The notes below the pieces were generated by a model. That model had not been told where the DNA came from and ran no database searches. It saw only the letters and a list, made by a program, of their open reading frames with translations. A stretch of 64,000 bases of DNA from CAWCGU01 sp963838095 (lineage in GTDB: Bacteria; Actinomycetota; Thermoleophilia; Solirubrobacterales; 70-9): the NCBI GenBank assembly GCA_963838095.1, contig CAWIPO010000006.1:310001-374000 (forward strand). Direction: 5' to 3'. Every line of letters begins with the position of its first letter. Within the stretch, counting starts at the first letter, position 1. Of the stretch, positions 59,222 through 64,000 are shown one piece after another. The translations under genes were made by a program, and so were the position numbers.

Positions 59222-60514
59222 CGGCGGCTCCTTCCGGGCGCCGGCTCCCGATCGTCAGCGTCGACCTCGGTCCCGCTCGCCGGGGTCGAGCGGATCTCCG
59301 CCCGCCCGCCGGCGCGCTCCATCCGGCCGACGATCGACTCGCGCACGCCGCGGCGGTCGGCCGGGACACCGGCGGGGTCGAAACCGGGGCCGCGATCGCG
59401 GACGAAGACCTCGATGCCGCCGTCGCCGACCTCGGCGTAGACCGCGATCGGGCCGCGCGTCGCGGCGCGAACTTGGCGGCGTTGAGGATCGCCTCGCGGG
59501 CCGCCGCGAGCACGCGCCTCGGCGCGCTCGTCGAGCGCGCAGTCGCCGACGACGACGACCTCGACCGCGACACGGTGGTCGTCCTCGACCTGCGTCCGCG
59601 GCCGCCCGCAGCGCTGCGGCGAAGCTCGCGCCGTCGCGTTGCGCGTCCGGTCGCCGAAGAGCCAGTCGCGCAGCTCGCGCTCCTGGCGGCGGGCGAGCGC
59701 CGCGACCTCGCGCGGGTCGTCGGCGCGCTTCTGCATCAGGGTCAGCGTCTGCAGGACGGAGTCGTGCAGGTGGGCGGCGAGCTCGGCGCGCTCCTGGGAG
59801 CGGATCCGCTCGGCGCGCTCGGTGGCGAGGTTGCGGCCGAGCCGCCACAGGAACGGCGCGAGCGATCAGCGCGAGCGCGACGACGACGACGACCGCGGTG
59901 AGGGCGGCGTCGCGGAGCGCCGCCGAGGAAGTCGTTCGCGGACAGGAACAGCAGCGCGGCGCCGACGCACCAGCAGCGACGCCGAAGACGCCGCGGTAGA
60001 GCGTCGGCGAAGCGGGATTGCGAGGCCGCTCGCCGGCGACGCGCGGCGGTGCCGACTTCCGGCGGCACCCCGGTTGCGGTCGCGGCGGATGGCCCCGGCT
60101 CGCTCGCGTCGGCCCCGAGCGAGCTGCCGCCAGAGGAGCGCCGCGCCGAAGGCCGCGAGCACCAGCGGCCAGACGAGCGCGTCGCTCCACCAGATCCCGA
60201 GCTCGCGGAAGGCGAGCAGCGCGGAGAGCGTCAGCAGCCCGACTCCGGCGGCGACCCGCCAGTCGCCACCGGCAGCCGGCGCACCGCGGTGCTGCGAGTG
60301 CGGTCGCGATCGCCGTCCCTCGCCGGCTCGCGCCCTCGGCAGCGATCGAGCCCAGGCGATCAGGTAGGCGAGCAGCGCCAGGCCCCCGCTCGCGAGGACG
60401 CGAGGACCACGAAGGCGACGCGCACGATCGACCGGGTCGATGTCGCAGCTGAGCGGCGATGCCCGCGATCACGCCGCCGACGACGCTGCGTCGGGGTCGC
60501 GGTGGAGCGGTCAC
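59218..60514 (-). CDS. PspC-domain sensor histidine kinase, frameshifted
   Basis: About 430 residues from GTG 60514. N-terminus: RSVVGGVIAGIAAQL then (other frame) RVAFVVLASSGGLALLAYLIAW wording, a PspC domain. Several membrane helices (ALVWPLVLAAFGAALLWRQL; TAVVVVVALALIARA) precede a HisKA_3-type start (HLHDSVLQTLTLMQKRADDPREVAALARRQERELRDWLF, in pieces) and an ATPase end (FVRDRGPGFD). At least five shifts, e.g. near 60430, 60000, 59930, 59860, 59480. PspC-type sensors respond to envelope stress. Confidence 0.72.
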
Positions 60515-60517
60515 GGC

Positions 60518-60745
60518 CTAATGGTGACGCCGGCGACGCGGCCCGGGCGAGCGAGCGCTTGCCGTCGTGCGATCGCCGACGAGACCGCTGGCGATCAGGA
60601 TCGCTCCGAGTGCCGCGGCCAGAGCAGCGCCAGACCAGCCCGCGGTCAGCTCCAGCGTCTCGGCCTGGTCGAGAATCAGCAGCGCACCGAGAGCCAGGAC
60701 ACCGAGCCCGGCGACCAGGGAAACGACATCCCGCTCGCGCTTCAT
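60518..60745 (-). CDS. Small membrane protein in the PspC cluster
   Basis: 75 residues beginning MKRERDVVSLVAGLGVLALG, then WSGAALAAALGAILIASGLV, two membrane helices with a basic tail. Its ATG overlaps the stop of the PspC protein upstream (ATGA) and its own stop is 4 bp before the kinase GTG, so it is translated with them. Function unknown, likely part of the same stress module. Confidence 0.6.
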   Translation of the reverse strand: MKRERDVVSLVAGLGVLALGALLILDQAETLELTAGWSGAALAAALGAILIASGLVGDRTTASARSPGPRRRRHH

Positions 60746-61780
60746 CGCCGCTCGCCGCCTCGATCCGGCTCGGCCGGCCGCTCGCTATCCGTCGGGGCTC
60801 GACTCGGTGCGCGCAAGCCTCCTCGGCGGCGGCGCGATGCTGCGCCCGGTCGTCGTCGTCGTCGATTCCGCGACCAGAGCGATGCTCGCCGAGGTCCACG
60901 TCGTCATCGTTGATCACTCGGAACTGCCCGGCATCGATCTCGGCATTCAGCATCAGCAGCGGCCTCGCGGTCGTGCCGAGGTTGACATCGCTGTCGACGT
61001 CGACGCCATCGCTGCGACCGCCCGCGACTGCAGCTCGCCCGCGCCGGCGTGGGCATCCGCCGCTGACGCAGACCGACTCCGGGACGACGATGTCGGCTCT
61101 GGCCGAGCCCGACGTCGATGTCGAGCTCGACGAGCTCGGCCTCTGCCCAGTCGAGTTGCGCAGGTCGACGAGCAGGCGACCGACGCCGAGCCCGTAGCCG
61201 TCCTCCGGGATCGAGGCAGCGGCGGCCGGGCGGTACTCGCGCTCGCCGATACTGGCGGGGAAGCGGATGTCCGCGGCCGCGGCCCACCGATGGCGACGGC
61301 GAGCACCGCCGGCGGGGACGATCAGCCAGCGGGCGCCTCCGCCAGCGAGGTGGCGAGCAGCGCCACCCCGACGATCGCGACGACAACCGCCGCCCAGACT
61401 CCAGTCGCCGTCGCCGTCACGAAGACCGCCAGGAAGGCGAGCACCGGCGAGCACGATCAGGGCCACCGCGATTCCCGCGACGATCACGGGCCAACGCGAG
61501 CGCCTGTACACCGCCGGCTGGACTTCGTGCCCGTCGCCGATCGGAACGAACAGCGCGAACGCCGCGTAGGCGAGCAGGCCGAGGCCGCCGAAAAGAATCG
61601 AGAGCCGAAGGCGATCCGGAAGATGATCGGGTCGACTCCGAAATAGCGGCCGAGGCCGCCTGCGACCCGCCAGATCATCCGGTCCTCGGTCGAGCGCAGC
61701 AGGCGCTTCGGGCGCGGCTCGGCAGTCGCCTGCGGTTCGGTCGGCTCCTCGCCGCTCAGGTTCTGCTCTTCATCGTTCAT
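60742..61780 (-). CDS. PspC-domain membrane protein, frameshifted
   Basis: About 340 residues from ATG 61780 with ribosome site GGAGTGAGCA. Residues ~20-90: LRSTEDRMIWRVAGGLGRYFGVDPIIFRIAF, the start of a PspC domain; after a shift near 61600 the rest of the helices and three or four more follow (WPVIVAGIAVALIVLAG). A beta-rich C-terminal domain (VGRLLVDLRN, ADIVVPESVCVSGG, DSDVNLGTTARPLLMLNAEI) resembles the adhesin-like toast-rack part found in PspC proteins. Shifts near 61595, 61450, 61150, 60950 and 60850. Likely an envelope-stress sensor that modulates the adjacent kinase. Confidence 0.7.
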
Positions 61781-61894
61781 TGCTCACTCCATCTGTCGGT
61801 TGTCGATGGAACGAGCGTGCCAGCAAAGGCCGCCTGCGTCTATTGGGGATTTCCCCGATAGAGCCCTTGGAGACCCGGGGCTCCGGGACCAGTC

Positions 61895-62395
61895 TTAGGG
61901 TTCCTCGCCGGCGGCGAAATCCTCGGGAGAGACCTCGTCGAGGAAGTCCTTGAACTTCTCCACCACTTCCTCGGTGTCTTCGACCTCGTGCTCGAACTCG
62001 ATCGAGGACTCCTCGATCACGTCCTCGGCGGCGAAGATCGGTGCCTGGGTGCGGACGGCGAGCGCGAGGGCGTCGGACGGGCGGGAATCGATCTCCACCT
62101 CGGAGCCGTTGACCGAGATCGTGATCGAGGCGTAGAAGGTGTTGTCGCGCAGCTCCGTCACCGAGACGCGCTCGCACTTGGCGTCCAGCTGCTCGAGCAG
62201 GTCGGAGAGCAGATCGTGCGTCATCGGCCGCGGCGTTGAAGCTCCCTGAAGCTTCATCAGGATGGCGGCCGCCTCGGGGTGGCCGATCCAGATCGGCAGG
62301 AACCGGTTCCCGTCAACGGTCTTCAGCAACACGATCGGCTGCTTGCCGACCATGTCGAAGCTGACTCCGTATATCTGCATCTGCTGCACGTTCAT
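61895..62395 (-). CDS. Bifunctional nuclease family protein (DUF151)
   Basis: 166 residues from ATG at 62395 (10 residues shorter than the longest frame, matching family starts). Typical wording: MQIYGVSFDMVGKQPIVLLKT, LPIWIGHPEAAAIL, TPRPMTHDLL, ERVSVTELRDNTFYASI, IDSRPSDALALAVRTQAPI. A short acidic C-terminal domain (EDTEEVVEKFKDFLDEVSPEDF, in two pieces) matches the UvrB-like tail. These are small nucleases/regulators common in Actinobacteria. Its neighbours are the PspC gene downstream on the same strand and tRNA-Ile upstream. Confidence 0.9.
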   Translation of the reverse strand: MNVQQMQIYGVSFDMVGKQPIVLLKTVDGNRFLPIWIGHPEAAAILMKLQGASTPRPMTHDLLSDLLEQLDAKCERVSVTELRDNTFYASITISVNGSEVEIDSRPSDALALAVRTQAPIFAAEDVIEESSIEFEHEVEDTEEVVEKFKDFLDEVSPEDFAAGEEP

Positions 62396-62429
62396 ATCTA
62401 TCGCCACCGAGGAGAATAAGCGCAATCGA

Positions 62430-62446
62430 TGGGCGATCCTGGACTC
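62430..62446 (-). repeat. 17-bp copy of the tRNA-Ile 3' end
   Basis: TGGGCGATCCTGGACTC here is identical to 62502-62518, the discriminator/acceptor and T-arm part of the intact tRNA-Ile, 72 bp downstream on the genome. A similar inverted copy (GAGTCCAGAATCGGCC, 62473-62488) lies between. Possibly a small relic of recombination at the tRNA gene. Confidence 0.6.
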
Positions 62447-62501
62447 AGCGAGCCCGGATGGCGAGCGTGTGAGAGTCCAGAATCGGCCGTTGTTGGACCA
62501 G

Positions 62502-62575
62502 TGGGCGATCCTGGACTCGAACCAGGGACCTCCGCCTTATCAGAGCGGCGCTCTAACCGACTGAGCTAATCGCCC
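62502..62575 (-). tRNA. tRNA-Ile (GAT)
   Basis: 74-nt cloverleaf on the minus strand: acceptor GGGCGAT/ATCGCCC, D-arm AGCTCAGTCGGTTAGAGC, anticodon stem CCGCT/GGCGG enclosing CTGATAA with anticodon GAT, T-arm with GGTTCGAGTCC, discriminator A, no encoded CCA. Its 3' end is partly repeated at 62430-62446. Confidence 0.97.
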
Positions 62576-62624
62576 GCCGCGGCCCGATTGTAGCCCTGCC
62601 CCGGCAGCGGCTAGATCGGGGCGA

Positions 62625-63476
62625 TCAGGCGGCGCGGCGCTCTTCGGAGCCGGCGGCGAACGAGAGCGCCTGCTGGAGGTCGCCGAATCGGAGCTCGGCC
62701 CGGAGCTCTCCAGCGACCAGTCGCACCCTGACCTCCTGGCCGAGTGCCCGCTCAAGCGCATCGGCGACCCGCTCCAGAGCCGCCTGCTGATCCGGGTGGG
62801 GCGCGGGCTTCGGGGCGGCCGTCGCGGCTGCCTTTGCGCGCCGCTCGGTCTCGCGCACCGACCATCCTTTGGCCGCTGCGTCGCGAGCGAGCCGGGAGCG
62901 AGCATCGTTACCCCGCGCCTGAAGGATCGCTCGTCCGTGACCCTCGCTGAGCTCCCCCGACTCGAGCAGCGAAAGCACCTCGTCCGGGAGGTCCAGGAGC
63001 CGGATCAAGTTCGAAACCGCCGCCCGGCTTCTGCCGAGCCGTTTCGCCAGCTCCTCCCTACTGAGCCCAAGATCCTCGACCAGGGCGGCGCACGCTCGCG
63101 CCTCGTCGACGGGGTTCAGGTCCTCCCGAGCCACGTTCTCGATCAACGCGGTCTGCAGGCGACCGGGCTCGTCGTCGTCGCGCAGCAGCGCGGGGACCGT
63201 CGCCAACCCCGCCTCGCGCGCCGCTCGCCAGCGTCGCTCGCCGGCGATCAGCTCGTAGGTGCCGTCGGGGAGCGGGTGGACGAGCAACGGCTGGATGATC
63301 CCCGCCGCTGCGATCGACTCCGAGAGCGCTGTGATCGACTCAGGCGGGAACCGCCGCCGCGGCTGGGCGGCGTTCGGCCGGATCATCTCGACCGGAAGCT
63401 CACGAAGCTGCTCGCCGGGAGGTGCGCTCTCGGGGAGGATCGCAGCGAGGCCACGTCCGATTCCACGCTTAGGCAT
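62625..63476 (-). CDS. parB: Chromosome-partitioning protein ParB
   Basis: 283 residues. N-terminus MPKRGIGRGLAAILP binds ParA; the CTPase/parS region shows GIIQPLLVHPLPDGTYELIAGERRWRAAREAGL (split), then ENVAREDLNPVDEARA; HTH LAKRLGRSRAAVSNLIRLLDLP; C-terminal dimerisation domain from ~210. It loads on parS and, with ParA, separates origins. Its start is 49 bp from the parA stop on the same strand. No parS-like 16-mer is visible in the window. Confidence 0.95.
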   Translation of the reverse strand: MPKRGIGRGLAAILPESAPPGEQLRELPVEMIRPNAAQPRRRFPPESITALSESIAAAGIIQPLLVHPLPDGTYELIAGERRWRAAREAGLATVPALLRDDDEPGRLQTALIENVAREDLNPVDEARACAALVEDLGLSREELAKRLGRSRAAVSNLIRLLDLPDEVLSLLESGELSEGHGRAILQARGNDARSRLARDAAAKGWSVRETERRAKAAATAAPKPAPHPDQQAALERVADALERALGQEVRVRLVAGELRAELRFGDLQQALSFAAGSEERRAA

Positions 63477-63525
63477 CAGTGAATGTACCTCAACTTAGTT
63501 ACCCAACATGAGGGAGATTCAGCCT

Positions 63526-64000
63526 TCATGCAGCCTCCTTTCGAGCGCGCTGCTCGTGCGCGGCGAGGGCGGTCGCTTCCGCGGCTTGCCGCTGCTCGAG
63601 CTCCCGAGCAAGGCGACGATACGCATCGGCTCCGACGGACTGCGGGTCGTGGTCGACAACCGGGACGCCGAAACTCGGCGCCTCGGCAACGCGCACGCTG
63701 CGCGGGATCACGGTCTCGAAGACGAGCGCGCCGAGATGTTCTCTGAGCTCGGTCTCGACATCGCGCGAGAGCCTGGTCCGCTCGTCGGCCATCGTCACCA
63801 CGACGCCGGCCAGCAGCAGGCGCGGGTTCAGGCCCCGCCGCAGCAGCTCGAGCGTCTCGGTGAACTGGACCAGCCCCTCGAGCGCCAGGTACTCCGCCTG
63901 CACGGGCACGATCACGCGGTCGGCGGCCACGAGCGCGTTCACGGTCACGGGGCCGAGAGCGGGAGGGCAGTCGAGCAGCGTCGTCGCGAACCGCTCCCGG
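63526..64000 (-). CDS. parA: Chromosome-partitioning ATPase ParA, 5' end beyond window
   Basis: The visible C-terminal ~157 residues include LLDCPPALGPVTVNALVAADRVIVPVQAEYLALEG (split), GLNPRLLLAGVVVTMADERTRLS, VFETVIPRSVRVAEAPSFG, all ParA/Soj wording; the C-terminus ends in a helical charged tail (RRLARELEQRQAAEATAL). The Walker A part lies beyond the right edge. It is the first gene of the parAB pair. Confidence 0.93.
   Translation of the reverse strand, partial: RERFATTLLDCPPALGPVTVNALVAADRVIVPVQAEYLALEGLVQFTETLELLRRGLNPRLLLAGVVVTMADERTRLSRDVETELREHLGALVFETVIPRSVRVAEAPSFGVPVVDHDPQSVGADAYRRLARELEQRQAAEATALAAHEQRARKEAA

Noticed and set aside
63477..63525. Possible parS or oriC signal near parAB
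   Set aside because: No TGTTTCACGTGAAACA-like 16-mer or DnaA-box cluster is visible here or elsewhere in the window; proximity to the origin stays an inference.

Overview
High-GC actinobacterial chromosome, most likely class Thermoleophilia (Solirubrobacterales or a close relative). This is inferred from several things seen together: a tandem family of small SnoaL-like proteins that begin MSQENVE/MSEENVE and end ALEAAGLSE, secreted beta-helix proteins, a two-gene quinol:cytochrome c reductase with fused subunits, heavy use of GTG/TTG starts, and tRNAs without an encoded CCA. The window is chromosomal housekeeping and accessory DNA. parA/parB at the right edge suggest it is not far from the replication origin, but no parS or dnaA is visible.

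Layout. 0-5 kb: two secreted beta-helix proteins, a cytochrome P450 and tRNA-Phe. 5-12 kb: secreted subtilase, DUF1998 helicase, folP, HAD phosphatase, SDR and a DtxR-type regulator. 12-20 kb: aminotransferase, flavin monooxygenase divergent from a TetR regulator, MMPL exporter, sucCD. 20-26 kb: a TetR regulator divergent from a tightly packed run (P450, enoyl-CoA hydratase, HAD, sulfotransferase, SnoaL-like, RpiB-like, RibD-C reductase). 26-32.7 kb: nucleotide-sugar dehydrogenase, SDR, MFS and small or unknown proteins. 32.67-35.77 kb: an array of SnoaL-like genes exactly enclosed by an intact tRNA-Lys and a 45-bp duplicate of its 3' half. 35.8-38.3 kb: TPR-like protein, tatC, tatA, dcd. 38.4-39.1 kb: zinc-ribbon and DUF2510 proteins behind a FliA/WhiG-like promoter. 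39-47 kb: respiration and tetrapyrrole genes (polyprenyl synthase, menG, Rieske-cytochrome b fusion, subunit IV-cytochrome c fusion, hemL, an AhbA-AhbB-like protein, hemB). 47-51 kb: two ABC-2 exporters around an orphan lasso-peptide B2-type protease. 51-62 kb: YmdB-like phosphodiesterase, membrane glycosyltransferase, GtrA, alkaline-phosphatase-type enzyme, aminotransferase, ddl, a two-component system with PspC proteins, and a bifunctional nuclease. 62.5-64 kb: tRNA-Ile, parB, parA.

How the parts work together. The 39-47 kb block makes and uses menaquinone and heme: the polyprenyl tail, ring methylation, the bc-type complex that oxidises menaquinol, and hemB/hemL for its cofactors. TatAC just upstream can export folded Rieske-type proteins. 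The 20-25.7 kb run looks like a catabolic or tailoring operon under TetR control. The paired ABC exporters could move a peptide or hydrophobic compound.

The most unusual finding is the tRNA-Lys-bounded array. Every gene joins the next through the same modular junction (identical last codons, TAG, three bases, ATG, identical first codons). A foreign monooxygenase gene sits inside it followed by a leftover SnoaL tail, and a decayed copy lies at the distal end. This resembles a cassette-like island that entered at the tRNA gene and has been shuffled through its junctions. No integrase is present, so the mechanism is inferred.

Data quality. From about 52 to 61.7 kb almost every conserved gene is broken by several single-base indels, whereas 0-39 kb is clean. 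I read this as consensus or assembly error and annotate those genes as whole but frameshifted. Isolated indels also lie near 39.92 and 45.12 kb. No gene-free stretch exceeds 300 bases.
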